NCBI GenBank assembly: GCA_023898785.1
Contig: CP060239.1
Location: forward strand, 496,001-560,000
Direction of reading: 5' to 3'
Source of the DNA: Rhodospirillales bacterium
Lineage (GTDB): Bacteria; Pseudomonadota; Alphaproteobacteria; Micavibrionales; Micavibrionaceae
DNA length: 64,000 nt
Shown here: positions 27,248 to 36,036 of the stretch, piece after piece
Position numbering within the stretch: position 1 is the first letter of the stretch
Layout of the letters: each line of letters begins with the position of its first letter
The notes under the pieces: generated by a model
Told to the model about the DNA's origin: nothing
Seen by the model: the letters and a program-made list of their open reading frames with translations, nothing else
Database searches by the model: none
Translations under genes and position numbers: made by a program

Positions 27248-28489
27248 ATGCTTTCAACATTTGAACGGATGGTGGCGTGGCGGTATTTGCGCTCTAAAAA
27301 AGCCGAAGGCTTTGTCAGCGTGATCGCCGGGTTTTCCTTTGCCGGAATTATGCTGGGCGTGGCGACGCTGATTATCGTGATGAGCGTGATGAATGGTTTC
27401 CGTGCGGAGCTGTTTGACCGGATTTTGGGGCTGAACGGGCATATGAACATCTATTCCCAGTCCGGCCCGCTTTATGATTACGATTATATTCAGAGCCGGG
27501 TTGAGCCGATTTCCGGTATTAAGATGGTGGTGCCGATCATTGAAAGTCAGGCGCTTGTGTCCAAGGGGGGCAGTTCCAGCGGCGTATTGGTGCGCGGAAT
27601 GGCGTGGAAGGATTTTGCGAACCGGGAAATTTTGCGCGATTCCATTACGCAAGGAAAACTTGAGGATTTCACCGGTAACGGGATTGCGCTGGGCGAGGCT
27701 TTGGCGCAAAAAATGCGTCTGCGGCCCGGCGATAAGATCACGTTGACTTCGCCACAGGTTAAATCAACGCCGTTTGGCTCTATGCCGCGCCAGCGCAGCT
27801 ATACGGTGGCGCTGATCTATGATGTCGGGATGTATGAGTATAATAGCGGTTTTATCTTTATGCCTTTGGAAGCTGCGCAGAAATTTTTTCAATTTGACGG
27901 AGCGGTTACGGCCTTGGAGGTGTTTTTGAAAGACCCGGATGAATTGTCGGTGGTGCGCAAGGCGGTCTCGATGGTGATTGAGGGGCAGGCCGGGATTTAT
28001 GATTGGCGTGATATGAATGCCAGTTTTTTCAATGCGCTGCAGGTGGAGCGCAATGTGATGTTCCTGATTTTGACGCTGATTATCCTGGTGGCGGCGTTCA
28101 ATATTATTTCTTCGATGATTATGCTGGTCAAAGATAAGGGGCAGGATATTGCGATTTTGCGCACGATGGGGGCCTCGCGCGCCTCTATGATGCGGATATT
28201 TATGCTTACAGGCGCGAGCATAGGCATTGTTGGGACGTTGGTGGGCGCGGCCTTAGGCATCGCGTTTGCGCTGAATATCGAGAGTATTCGTCAGTTTTTG
28301 GAAGGACTGACGGGAACGGAGCTGTTTGCAGAGGAGATTTATTTTCTCTCGCAACTTCCGGCGGAAATTGAATGGCATGAGGTTGCGGCGGTTGTCGGCA
28401 TGGCTTTCTTCTTGTCTGTGTTGGCGACGTTGTATCCTGCATGGCGCGCGGCGCGCATGGATCCGGTGGAGGCTTTGAGGTATGAATAG
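27248..28489 (+). CDS. lolC: lipoprotein-releasing ABC transporter permease (LolC/LolE family)
   Basis: The permease, with LolD, extracts outer-membrane lipoproteins from the inner membrane and hands them to LolA. The 413-residue product has an N-terminal helix (VSVIAGFSFAGIMLGVATLI, residues about 23-45), a large periplasmic domain of about 230 residues, and three C-terminal FtsX-type helices with KGQDIAILRTMGAS between them. It ends in LYPAWRAARMDPVEALRYE, the family signature. I start at the ATG at 27248, because the upstream in-frame start lies inside the preceding gene. Alphaproteobacteria usually have one permease of this type, used as a homodimer. Confidence 0.94.
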   Translation: MLSTFERMVAWRYLRSKKAEGFVSVIAGFSFAGIMLGVATLIIVMSVMNGFRAELFDRILGLNGHMNIYSQSGPLYDYDYIQSRVEPISGIKMVVPIIESQALVSKGGSSSGVLVRGMAWKDFANREILRDSITQGKLEDFTGNGIALGEALAQKMRLRPGDKITLTSPQVKSTPFGSMPRQRSYTVALIYDVGMYEYNSGFIFMPLEAAQKFFQFDGAVTALEVFLKDPDELSVVRKAVSMVIEGQAGIYDWRDMNASFFNALQVERNVMFLILTLIILVAAFNIISSMIMLVKDKGQDIAILRTMGASRASMMRIFMLTGASIGIVGTLVGAALGIAFALNIESIRQFLEGLTGTELFAEEIYFLSQLPAEIEWHEVAAVVGMAFFLSVLATLYPAWRAARMDPVEALRYE

Positions 28490-28912
28490 ATGCATTGGTT
28501 AGTTTACGCACTTGTGGTTATTGCGGGCGGTTTGGGAATTCACAGTTTCTCAAAGCTGGCCAAGTCCTATATTGATCCGGTTTATACATTCCTTTTGGCG
28601 GGCGGCGTGTTTTTTACCATTTCTATTCTTACCTTTCTGATTATGGGAGGGCGTGAGCATATTGCGCAGACACCAACTAAAGGCATTATTTTAGCTTTGT
28701 GTACGGGAGTGGCTATGACAGCTGCTAATTTTGGGGTGTTTTTGATGTATAAAGCTGGCGCGCCGATGAGTGTTGCTATGCCCTTAACGCGTACATCTAC
28801 AGCCATTTTGGCGGTCTTGTTTGGTGTGTTTTTCTTTGCTGAGAAATTAACGCTTGTGAATATGACTGGTGTTGTTTTCGCTGTCATCGGGATTGTTTTA
28901 ATTACGCGCTAG
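28490..28912 (+). CDS. EamA/SMR-like four-helix transporter protein
   Basis: The 140-residue product has four hydrophobic segments: ALVVIAGGLGIHSF, FLLAGGVFFTISILTFLIM, GIILALCTGVAMTAANFGVF and a last one in LTLVNMTGVVFAVIGIVLI. The PMSVAMPLTRTSTAILAVLFG segment is typical of the drug/metabolite transporter superfamily. It is half the length of a normal ten-helix EamA exporter and resembles the SMR type that works as a dimer. The substrate is unknown. The ATG follows the lolC stop with no gap, and lolD begins three bases after its stop. It is therefore embedded in the lipoprotein export operon. Confidence 0.8.
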   Translation: MHWLVYALVVIAGGLGIHSFSKLAKSYIDPVYTFLLAGGVFFTISILTFLIMGGREHIAQTPTKGIILALCTGVAMTAANFGVFLMYKAGAPMSVAMPLTRTSTAILAVLFGVFFFAEKLTLVNMTGVVFAVIGIVLITR

Positions 28913-28915
28913 GAA

Positions 28916-29620
28916 ATGAGCATGAATAATCCACTGGATCAGGATGTGTTGTTGAAGCTGGAAGGGTTGGAAAAGACCTTTGAGCAGGGTGGGCGCAAGC
29001 TAACGATTTTTCGTGGGCTGGATATGAAGATTGAGGCTGGCGAGTTGGTGGCTTTAGTCGGGCAGTCTGGGACCGGGAAATCGACGCTGCTGCAAATCGC
29101 CGGGTTGTTGGACAAGCCTACGGCGGGGCGGGTGGTGATCAATGGCCGCGATTGCGTCAAGCTCGGGGAGCAAAAACGTACGGCCATGCGCCTGTCGCAG
29201 ATCGGGTTTATTTACCAGTTTCATCATCTTTTGCCGGAATTTACGGCGCTGGAGAATGTGGCGATGCCGCAGATTATTGCGGGCGCGCGGGTCAGCAACG
29301 CCAAGGATAAGGCGCAAGGGTTGCTTCGTTCTTTGGGGCTTGGAAAGCGTTTAGAACATCGTCCTTCGACGCTTTCGGGCGGGGAGCAGCAGCGCGTGGC
29401 GATTGCGCGGGCGTTGGCGAATGATCCGAAATTGCTGCTGGCGGACGAACCGACGGGGAATTTGGACCCTGAAACTTCAGGCGAGGTCTTCGATATTTTG
29501 CTTCAGCAGGTGCGGGAACGCGAAATTGGCGCGTTGGTGGCGACGCATAATTTGCAACTTGCCGATCAAATGGACCGCGCGTTAGAACTAAAGGCTGGAA
29601 GAATTGTTCCCTTCGACTAG
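28916..29620 (+). CDS. lolD: lipoprotein-releasing ABC transporter ATPase
   Basis: LolD powers lipoprotein release by LolC. The ABC features are in order: Walker A GQSGTGKST (about residues 49-57), the Q-loop in FIYQFHHLLPEFTALENV (which is also the LolD-specific mark), the signature LSGGEQQRVAIARAL, Walker B LLLADEPTGNLD, and the H-loop in ALVATHN. The ATG at 28916 gives 234 residues. A second ATG at 28922 is better spaced from the AGGAAA upstream and may be the true start. dnaE begins 33 bases after the stop. Confidence 0.95.
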   Translation: MSMNNPLDQDVLLKLEGLEKTFEQGGRKLTIFRGLDMKIEAGELVALVGQSGTGKSTLLQIAGLLDKPTAGRVVINGRDCVKLGEQKRTAMRLSQIGFIYQFHHLLPEFTALENVAMPQIIAGARVSNAKDKAQGLLRSLGLGKRLEHRPSTLSGGEQQRVAIARALANDPKLLLADEPTGNLDPETSGEVFDILLQQVREREIGALVATHNLQLADQMDRALELKAGRIVPFD

Positions 29621-29653
29621 TATTTTGTTTCTGTGTCCTGCTAAACTCGTTCC

Positions 29654-32600
29654 ATGAATCACTTCATTCATCTGCATGTGCATTCGGCGTATTCGCTCGC
29701 CGAGGGGGCTATCAAGGTTAAAGGCCTTGTGAATCGCTGCGTGGCTGAGAATATGCCGGCGGTGGCGGTGACAGATTCTTCCAATATGTTCGGAGCGATG
29801 GAATTCGCGACTGAGGCGACTAAAAACGGTGTGCAGCCGATTTTGGGGGCGCAGGTTCTTTATGGTGATGCGGAGCACCAACTGGTTTTGCTGGTACAAA
29901 ATGAGCAGGGTTATAAAAATCTGTGCCGGTTGCTTTCAGATGCCTATATGGGCGGGGATGCAGCGAGCAAGGCGGTGATTTCGAAGGAGGAGCTTGGGGC
30001 ATTTTCAGACGGGTTGCTGTGTCTTTCAGGCGGGTCAAAAGGGCCGGTGAATGACGCGCTGTTTCATAAGCAGGCAGAAAAAGCGGAAGAGGAATTTATT
30101 TATTTAAAAGAATGCTTTGATGGGCGTCTTTATAGTGAAATACAAAGGCATGGGTGGGCCGCAGAAGACGCAACGGAAGAGGCGCTGATTGAGCTGTCGT
30201 ACAAGTATGATGTGCCGTTGGTGGCGACTAATGATTGTTATTTTATGGACCGGGAGGCGCATGACGCGCATGACGCGCTTTTGTGCATTTCTGAAGGACG
30301 CTATGTGACCGAAGAAGATCGGCGCAAGGTTACGCCGGAGCATTATTTTAAGTCTGCCGATGAAATGTGCAGGCTGTTTGCGGATTTGCCGGAGGCTGTC
30401 GCTAATACCGCCGTGATTGCGCAGCGTTGTTCGTTCTTGCTGGAACCAATTGCGCCGATTTTGCCGGCGTTTGATACGGAAGGCGGGCGCAGCGAGTTTG
30501 AGGAGCTTAAAGCGCAATCCGAAGCTGGACTTGAATGGCGTCTTAAAAATTTCGCCAAGGGCGTGGATGCGAAGCCGTATTTTGAACGTCTGGAGTTTGA
30601 ACTGGATATTATTAATAAAATGGGTTTTCCGGGCTATTTCCTGATTGTTTCGGACTTTATCAAGTGGGCGAAGGAGCAGGATATTCCCGTCGGGCCGGGA
30701 CGGGGTTCGGGTGCGGGCTCGGTGGTGGCCTGGGCGCTGAAAATTACCGACCTTGACCCGCTGGAGTTGGACTTGCTGTTTGAGCGGTTTTTGAACCCCG
30801 AACGCGTTTCTATGCCCGATTTTGATATCGACTTTTGTCAGGATCGCCGCGAGGAGGTGATTCACTATGTTCAGCAGAAATATGGCCGGGACCGGGTGGC
30901 GCAGATCATTACCTTCGGGAAATTGCAGGCGCGCGCGGTGGTGCGCGATGTGGGGCGCGTGTTGCAGATGCCCTATGGACAGGTGGACAGGCTTGCCAAG
31001 CTTATTCCTAATAACCCGGCAAACCCGGTGACGTTGCAAGAGGCTCTTGATGATGACCCGGATTTGCGTCTTGAAATCAAAAAGGATGAAACTTCAGTTC
31101 GTCTGATCGAGATTGCTTTGCAGCTTGAAGGGTTATATCGGCACGCTTCAACGCATGCGGCCGGGGTGGTGATTGGCGATCGGCCGTTGCATGAGTTGGT
31201 GCCTCTTTATCGTGATCCGCGTTCTGATATGCCGGTGACGCAGTTCAACATGAAATATGTCGAGCAGGCTGGTTTGGTCAAGTTCGACTTCTTGGGGCTG
31301 AAAACCATGACGGTGGTGCACAAGACACTCAAAATGGTGGAAGAGCAGACGGGGGAAAGGATTGATACGCTTGAAATTCCGCTTGATGACAAATCGACCT
31401 ATGAGATGATGACCCGAGGTGCAACTGTCGGTGTGTTTCAGTTGGAAAGTGCCGGAATGCGCGAGGTTTTGCGCAAGATGCATCCCGACCGGTTTGGTGA
31501 CATTATTGCGCTGGTTTCGCTTTATCGTCCCGGGCCTATGGATAATATTCCGACCTATATCAGTAACAAGGAAGGTAAGACCGAGCCGGACTATATGCAT
31601 GAAAAGCTTCAACCTTTTCTCGAAGAGACGTACGGAATTATGGTTTATCAGGAGCAGGTGCAGCGGGCGGCTCAGGCTTTGGCCGGGTATTCTCTGGGCG
31701 GTGCCGACCTTTTGCGCCGGGCAATGGGAAAGAAGATTAAGGCGGAGATGGATGCGCAGCGCGAAATGTTCGTGAAAGGCGCGAAAGAGCATAATAATGT
31801 TCCGGCGGTGCAGGCTAATCAAATTTTCGATCAAATTGCTGCTTTTGCTGGTTACGGGTTTAACAAGTCACATGCGGCCGCTTATGCGTTGATTGGGTAT
31901 TGGACGGCGTGGCTGAAATGCCATTATCCGCTGCAATTTATGGCGGCTTCGATGACGCTTGATCTGGGGAATACCGATAAGCTCAGTATTTTTAAGCAGG
32001 ATCTGGACCGGATGGGGGTTGAGCTGCGCCAGCCGGATATCAATGAATCGAATGCGGATTTTAAGGTTGAGGGCGAAGGTGTGCGCTATGCGCTTGGCGC
32101 TTTGAAAGGCGTTGGTGAGGCGGCGATGCGTACGTTGGTGGCGGAGCGCGCTGAACATGGGCCGTATGCGTCGATTGAAGATTATGCGTCACGGCTGGAT
32201 TATAAATCGATGAATAAGCGCCAGTTAGAAGGGCTGGCTGCGGCTGGCGGATTCGACAGTTTGAATCCTAATCGAGCGCAGGTGTTTGAGGGTGCTGAAG
32301 TGATTTTGCGTCATGCGCATTCCTTGGCGGATGAGCGGGAATCGGGTCAGGTGAGTTTGTTTGGCGGGCCAGAGGAGGTTGGCGGGCTGGGGATGCCAGA
32401 GTTGCCGAAGATTGAGCCGTGGGATCAGTTGGAACAATTGGGCCGCGAGTTTAAGGCGGTCGGGTTTTATTTATCTGCGCACCCACTGGATAGCCGTCAG
32501 CAGCAGTTTGAGAATTTAAAGATCGCCAGCTATGCGATGGTCGAAGCGGTGTTGCAGGAGTTGCCCGCTTCGCGGTTCCAAATGGCAGGTGTGCTGCTCA

Positions 32601-33052
32601 AGAAGCAGGAGAAGATGTCGCAAAAAGGCAATAAATATGCGTTTTTGCAATTGTCTGACCCGACTGGAATTTTCGAGGTGACCCTGTTTTCCGAGATGCT
32701 GGCCGGCGCGCGGGACTATCTGGAGCCGGGAACAGCGCTTTTGCTGGAGGTTGAAGCGGAGCAACGCGAGGATCAAATTCGGTTCACCTGCACCCGGATT
32801 GCGCTGCTGGATGGAGCATTAGAGGGGAAAATCCGAGAGATATCCATCTATATGGACAAGCCTACGCCGATCCATAAGATCAAGGAATTCCTTGATAATG
32901 AGGGGCAGGGGCAGGCGCTGATCAATCTGTATGTGTCTGTTGACGGTCCGCGCGTCGTTAAAATGCGCCTGCCTGGACGTTGGTCCTTAAGCCCTCAGGC
33001 TCGGAATATTATCCGTACGCAGGAAGGCGTGCAGGAGATATTGGAGGGGTAA
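29654..33052 (+). CDS. dnaE: DNA polymerase III alpha subunit
   Basis: This is the replicative polymerase. The N-terminal PHP domain starts with FIHLHVHSAYSL (His6, His8, His10). The polymerase active-site aspartates are Asp389 and Asp391 in MPDFDIDFCQDRR. The GPGRGSGAGSVV block lies about 40 residues before it. Helix-hairpin-helix and OB-fold regions follow, the latter ending near EVTLFSEML. At 1132 residues the length fits DnaE1 of alphaproteobacteria rather than the shorter ImuC/DnaE2. It follows lolD in the standard order. A promoter for rpsB lies just after its stop. Confidence 0.96.
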   Translation: MNHFIHLHVHSAYSLAEGAIKVKGLVNRCVAENMPAVAVTDSSNMFGAMEFATEATKNGVQPILGAQVLYGDAEHQLVLLVQNEQGYKNLCRLLSDAYMGGDAASKAVISKEELGAFSDGLLCLSGGSKGPVNDALFHKQAEKAEEEFIYLKECFDGRLYSEIQRHGWAAEDATEEALIELSYKYDVPLVATNDCYFMDREAHDAHDALLCISEGRYVTEEDRRKVTPEHYFKSADEMCRLFADLPEAVANTAVIAQRCSFLLEPIAPILPAFDTEGGRSEFEELKAQSEAGLEWRLKNFAKGVDAKPYFERLEFELDIINKMGFPGYFLIVSDFIKWAKEQDIPVGPGRGSGAGSVVAWALKITDLDPLELDLLFERFLNPERVSMPDFDIDFCQDRREEVIHYVQQKYGRDRVAQIITFGKLQARAVVRDVGRVLQMPYGQVDRLAKLIPNNPANPVTLQEALDDDPDLRLEIKKDETSVRLIEIALQLEGLYRHASTHAAGVVIGDRPLHELVPLYRDPRSDMPVTQFNMKYVEQAGLVKFDFLGLKTMTVVHKTLKMVEEQTGERIDTLEIPLDDKSTYEMMTRGATVGVFQLESAGMREVLRKMHPDRFGDIIALVSLYRPGPMDNIPTYISNKEGKTEPDYMHEKLQPFLEETYGIMVYQEQVQRAAQALAGYSLGGADLLRRAMGKKIKAEMDAQREMFVKGAKEHNNVPAVQANQIFDQIAAFAGYGFNKSHAAAYALIGYWTAWLKCHYPLQFMAASMTLDLGNTDKLSIFKQDLDRMGVELRQPDINESNADFKVEGEGVRYALGALKGVGEAAMRTLVAERAEHGPYASIEDYASRLDYKSMNKRQLEGLAAAGGFDSLNPNRAQVFEGAEVILRHAHSLADERESGQVSLFGGPEEVGGLGMPELPKIEPWDQLEQLGREFKAVGFYLSAHPLDSRQQQFENLKIASYAMVEAVLQELPASRFQMAGVLLKKQEKMSQKGNKYAFLQLSDPTGIFEVTLFSEMLAGARDYLEPGTALLLEVEAEQREDQIRFTCTRIALLDGALEGKIREISIYMDKPTPIHKIKEFLDNEGQGQALINLYVSVDGPRVVKMRLPGRWSLSPQARNIIRTQEGVQEILEG

Positions 33053-33059
33053 AAATCTC

Positions 33060-33088
33060 TTGCAATCCCTGTTAAATCGACGTATAAA
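33060..33088 (+). promoter_or_regulatory. sigma-70-type promoter upstream of rpsB
   Basis: TTGCAA at 33060-33065 and TATAAA at 33083-33088 are 17 bases apart, five of six matches in each. It would give an rpsB-tsf mRNA with a leader of about 185 bases containing the palindromic repeat at 33151. It lies seven bases after the dnaE stop. Confidence 0.55.
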
Positions 33089-33150
33089 CCCGCCATCACT
33101 CATCGGTTTGGGTGAAATTCACATGCAGGTTCCTTAACCAGTGTGAAGTT

Positions 33151-33225
33151 GTCATTTTGAGGCTTGTCCGAGAAATCTCAGGGTGCCGAGGGGAATCCCT
33201 CCTCGCTTTGCTCGTTCGGAATGAC
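33151..33225 (+). repeat. palindromic intergenic repeat, second family
   Basis: The outer arms GTCATTTTGAGG and GTTCGGAATGAC are imperfect inverted copies. Inside, GAGGGGAATCCCTC forms a strong hairpin. The pattern resembles the widespread GTCATTCCGAGCGAAGCGAGGAATC palindromes. It sits in the untranslated leader of rpsB, where it could fold in the mRNA. The outer arms differ from the GTCATTGCGAG family at 10956 and 57685. Confidence 0.6.
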
Positions 33226-33279
33226 AGCTTTTACCAAGGCCTGCAGAGGAAATAACTGGAACTAGAAAGGACTATCGCT

Positions 33280-34209
33280 ATGGCTATGCCTGAATTTACC
33301 ATGCGTCAACTGCTCGAAGCTGGCGTTCACTTTGGTCACCACACACGCCGCTGGAACCCAAAAATGCGCCAATATATCTTTGGTGTTCGTAATGGCGTTC
33401 ATATTATCGATCTTCAACAGACGACCCCTTTGCTGAATGAAGCGTTGAAAGCTGTTCGTGACATTGTTGCGAACGGGGGACGCGTTTTGTTTGTGGGTAC
33501 AAAGCGTCAGGCGCGCGACAAAATTGCCGAGAGCGCAAAGCGTTGTGGGCAGTTCTATGTGAACCACCGTTGGCTCGGCGGAATGATGACCAACTGGCAG
33601 ACGATTACCGGTTCTATCAACCGTCTGCGTGAAGTGCAGGATATTCTTGGTAGCAATGAGCAGCGTGCAGGACGTACCAAGAAAGAGATTTTGATGTTGA
33701 CGCGCGAGCGTGACAAGCTGGAGTTGTCTTTGGGCGGAATTAAGGATATGGGCGGGCAGCCTGATGCCTTGTTCATTTTGGATGTGACGATGGAAGACAT
33801 CGCGGTTAAAGAAGCCAATAAGCTTGGCATTCCTGTGTTTGGCGTTGTGGATACCAATGCGGATCCTGCCGGGGTGGATTACATTATTCCAGGCAATGAC
33901 GATGCTTTGCGCGCGATTGATCTTTATTGTGATTTGATTGCGGATGCAGTTTTGGATGGTCTTCAGGCCGAATTGGCTTCTGGTGGCAAGGATCCGGGCG
34001 CTGCTGAGGACGTTCAGGTTAAATTGCCGAAAAAGGTTAAGGATAAAGAGCCTGAGGCTTTGACACCGGGCGAGCAAGCTAAGCTGGATGCGGAAAAGAA
34101 AAAGAAGCCTGCGCTGAAAAAAGACTCTAAAGCTGAAGTGGTCAAGGCTGATGAGCCTGCTAATGAAGCAGAGGCGGAAGAAAAAGCCAAGAAGCAAGCT
34201 TCTGCTTAA
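33280..34209 (+). CDS. rpsB: ribosomal protein S2
   Basis: S2 binds the 30S subunit near S1 and is needed for late assembly. The 309-residue product starts with the standard block TMRQLLEAGVHFGHHTRRWNP and has NHRWLGGMMTNWQT and GIPVFGVVDTNADP. It then extends beyond the E. coli length (241) by a Lys/Glu/Ala-rich tail of about 60 residues (for example KKPALKKDSKAEVVKADEPA), which looks disordered. Such tails are known in alphaproteobacterial S2. A strong AGAAAGGA precedes the ATG. tsf follows after 52 bases, the usual rpsB-tsf pair. Confidence 0.98.
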   Translation: MAMPEFTMRQLLEAGVHFGHHTRRWNPKMRQYIFGVRNGVHIIDLQQTTPLLNEALKAVRDIVANGGRVLFVGTKRQARDKIAESAKRCGQFYVNHRWLGGMMTNWQTITGSINRLREVQDILGSNEQRAGRTKKEILMLTRERDKLELSLGGIKDMGGQPDALFILDVTMEDIAVKEANKLGIPVFGVVDTNADPAGVDYIIPGNDDALRAIDLYCDLIADAVLDGLQAELASGGKDPGAAEDVQVKLPKKVKDKEPEALTPGEQAKLDAEKKKKPALKKDSKAEVVKADEPANEAEAEEKAKKQASA

Positions 34210-34261
34210 TCTTTTTTGAGATAATACTTTAAATCTGAATATACAAAGGAAGGACGTTAAG

Positions 34262-35179
34262 ATGTCTGAGATTACTGCTGCAAAAGTAAAGGAACTCCGT
34301 GAGAAAACCGGTGCCGGCATGATGGATGCCAAAAAGGCTCTGACCGAAGCCGGTGGCGACATGGAAGCGGCTATGGAAGAGCTTCGTAAAAAAGGGATGG
34401 CGAAGGCCGATAAGAAATCTTCTCGCACAGCGGCGGAAGGTTTGGTCGCTGTTGTAACCGATGGTACAAAAGGTGCGGTGATTGAGCTTAATGCTGAAAC
34501 CGATTTCGTAAGCCGGAATGAAGAGTTTCAGGCTTTTGTTAAAAAAGTGGCTGAAAAAGCGCTTGATGTTGAAAATGTCGAGGCTTTGGCGGCATCGGAT
34601 TTCGGCGGTAAGTCTGTGAAAGACGCTCTGACGGATCTGATTGCCAAGATTGGTGAAAACATGGCGCTGCGCCGTTCGGAGAAGCTGGAAGTTAGCAATG
34701 GCGCGATCGTGTCTTATGTGCATGGTGCTTTGGCTGAGGGGTTGGGTAAGATTGGTGTGTTGGTGGCTCTGGAATCAGATGCGTCTGCTGATGTGCTTGA
34801 GCCGCTTGGCAAGCAGGTTGCGATGCATGTTGCCGCCGCGTTTCCGAAATATCTGGACCGTAATTCCGTGGATACGGCTGAGATGGAAAAAGAGCGCGCG
34901 TTTTTGGTTGAACAGGCTATGGCTGAAGGCAAACCTCAGGAAATTGCAGAGAAGATGGTTGAAGGGCGCATGCGCAAATATTTCGAAGAGATTTGTTTGC
35001 TGGACCAGAAATCAGTGATTGATGGTGAAACCAAAATTGCCGACGTGATTGCGAATGCGGCAAAAGAGGCTGGCTCTAAAATTACTCTGACAGCATTTTC
35101 CCGTTTTCAACTCGGTGAAGGTATCGAGAAAGAAGAAGAAGATTTCGCTGCAGAAGTTGCAAAAGCTGCGAACGGCTAA
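34262..35179 (+). CDS. tsf: elongation factor Ts
   Basis: EF-Ts exchanges GDP for GTP on EF-Tu. The N-terminal UBA-like domain with VKELREKTGAGMMDAKKAL (residues about 9-28) and the TDFVSRNEEFQAF block near residue 80 are diagnostic. The Tu-binding core and a C-terminal module follow. The length of 305 residues is normal. A good ribosome site (AAGGAAGGA) precedes the ATG. A hairpin lies between it and pyrH. Confidence 0.98.
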   Translation: MSEITAAKVKELREKTGAGMMDAKKALTEAGGDMEAAMEELRKKGMAKADKKSSRTAAEGLVAVVTDGTKGAVIELNAETDFVSRNEEFQAFVKKVAEKALDVENVEALAASDFGGKSVKDALTDLIAKIGENMALRRSEKLEVSNGAIVSYVHGALAEGLGKIGVLVALESDASADVLEPLGKQVAMHVAAAFPKYLDRNSVDTAEMEKERAFLVEQAMAEGKPQEIAEKMVEGRMRKYFEEICLLDQKSVIDGETKIADVIANAAKEAGSKITLTAFSRFQLGEGIEKEEEDFAAEVAKAANG

Positions 35180-35205
35180 TAAGCGAGAAAATTTAATATT
35201 TTATG

Positions 35206-35234
35206 ACAGCCGCGTTGCAAAAGCATGCGGCTGT
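35206..35234 (+). terminator. hairpin between tsf and pyrH, terminator or attenuator
   Basis: ACAGCCGC at 35206-35213 pairs with GCGGCTGT at 35227-35234, and an inner TGC-AAAA-GCA extends the stem. The following bases TATTACATT are T-rich but not a clean U-run. It could end part of the rpsB-tsf mRNA or protect its 3' end, with read-through into pyrH. Confidence 0.5.
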
Positions 35235-35276
35235 TATTACATTGGAACAGTTTTGCAAAAATTAGGACCTAAGCTC

Positions 35277-36014
35277 ATGAATGCTCAAACCGCCAAAGAT
35301 AACATGAAAGACTATAAGCGGATCATGCTTAAGATGTCGGGGGAAGTTCTGATGGGCGAGGGGGAGTATGGGCTGGATTCGGAGACTGTTAAGCGGGTTG
35401 CCGAGGATATTAAAGAGGTTGTTGATAAAAGCATTGAAGTTTGTGTTGTGGTCGGCGCGGGTAATATTTTTCGAGGAGTTGCCGGTGCAGCCGAAGGAAT
35501 GGACCGGACGACGGCTGATTATATGGGAATGCTGGGGATCGTTATTAATGCCTTGGCGCTGCAAAATGCCCTAGAAAATCTTGGAGTGCAGACGCGTGTG
35601 CAATCTGCTATTCGCATGGATTCAATCTGCGAGCCTTATATTCGTCGCCGCGCGGTGCGTCACATGGAAAAGGGGCGGGTGGTTATTTTTGCTGCCGGGA
35701 CAGGTAATCCTTATTTTACAACCGATACTGCCGGGGCGTTGCGTGCGACGGAAATGAACTGCGATGCGATTTTTAAAGGTACTAAAGTTGACGGGGTTTA
35801 TTCTGCAGACCCTGAGAAGGATCCGACGGCGGAGCATTATGCGCATATTAATTTTATGGAGGTGTTGACCAAGGATTTGAAGGTTATGGATGCAACGGCG
35901 ATTTCTCTGGCGCGGGAGAATAATATTCCGATTATCGTGTTTTCTGTGAAGGAGAAGGGCAATTTTGCCAAAGCTGTGGCTTCTGAAGGCACGTTCACAA
36001 TCGTTACTAATTAA
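35277..36014 (+). CDS. pyrH: UMP kinase
   Basis: PyrH phosphorylates UMP to UDP and is an allosteric hexamer. The 245-residue product from the ATG at 35277 has the amino-acid-kinase phosphate loop YKRIMLKMSGEVLMG, the GAGNIFRG block near residue 65 and GTGNPYFTTDTAGALRA near 142. An in-frame start further upstream overlaps tsf and encodes unconserved residues, so I reject it. AGGA lies 13 bases before this ATG. The ATG at 35304 is another option. It follows tsf in the standard cluster and precedes frr by 22 bases. Confidence 0.96.
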   Translation: MNAQTAKDNMKDYKRIMLKMSGEVLMGEGEYGLDSETVKRVAEDIKEVVDKSIEVCVVVGAGNIFRGVAGAAEGMDRTTADYMGMLGIVINALALQNALENLGVQTRVQSAIRMDSICEPYIRRRAVRHMEKGRVVIFAAGTGNPYFTTDTAGALRATEMNCDAIFKGTKVDGVYSADPEKDPTAEHYAHINFMEVLTKDLKVMDATAISLARENNIPIIVFSVKEKGNFAKAVASEGTFTIVTN

Positions 36015-36036
36015 GAATAACAAAGGGATTATTGTC

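Noticed and set aside
30104..31039. Minus-strand open frame of 311 codons opposite dnaE
   Set aside because: It lies fully inside dnaE. The composition is that of a reverse shadow (many His, Arg and Gln) and no motif is seen.
33089..33279. Riboswitch or known ribosomal-protein leader motif before rpsB
   Set aside because: No aptamer I recognise. The visible folding is explained by the palindromic repeat.
33262..34428. Minus-strand open frame of 388 codons opposite rpsB and the start of tsf
   Set aside because: It mirrors the codon pattern of the two well-supported ribosomal genes, has no family resemblance and no ribosome site.
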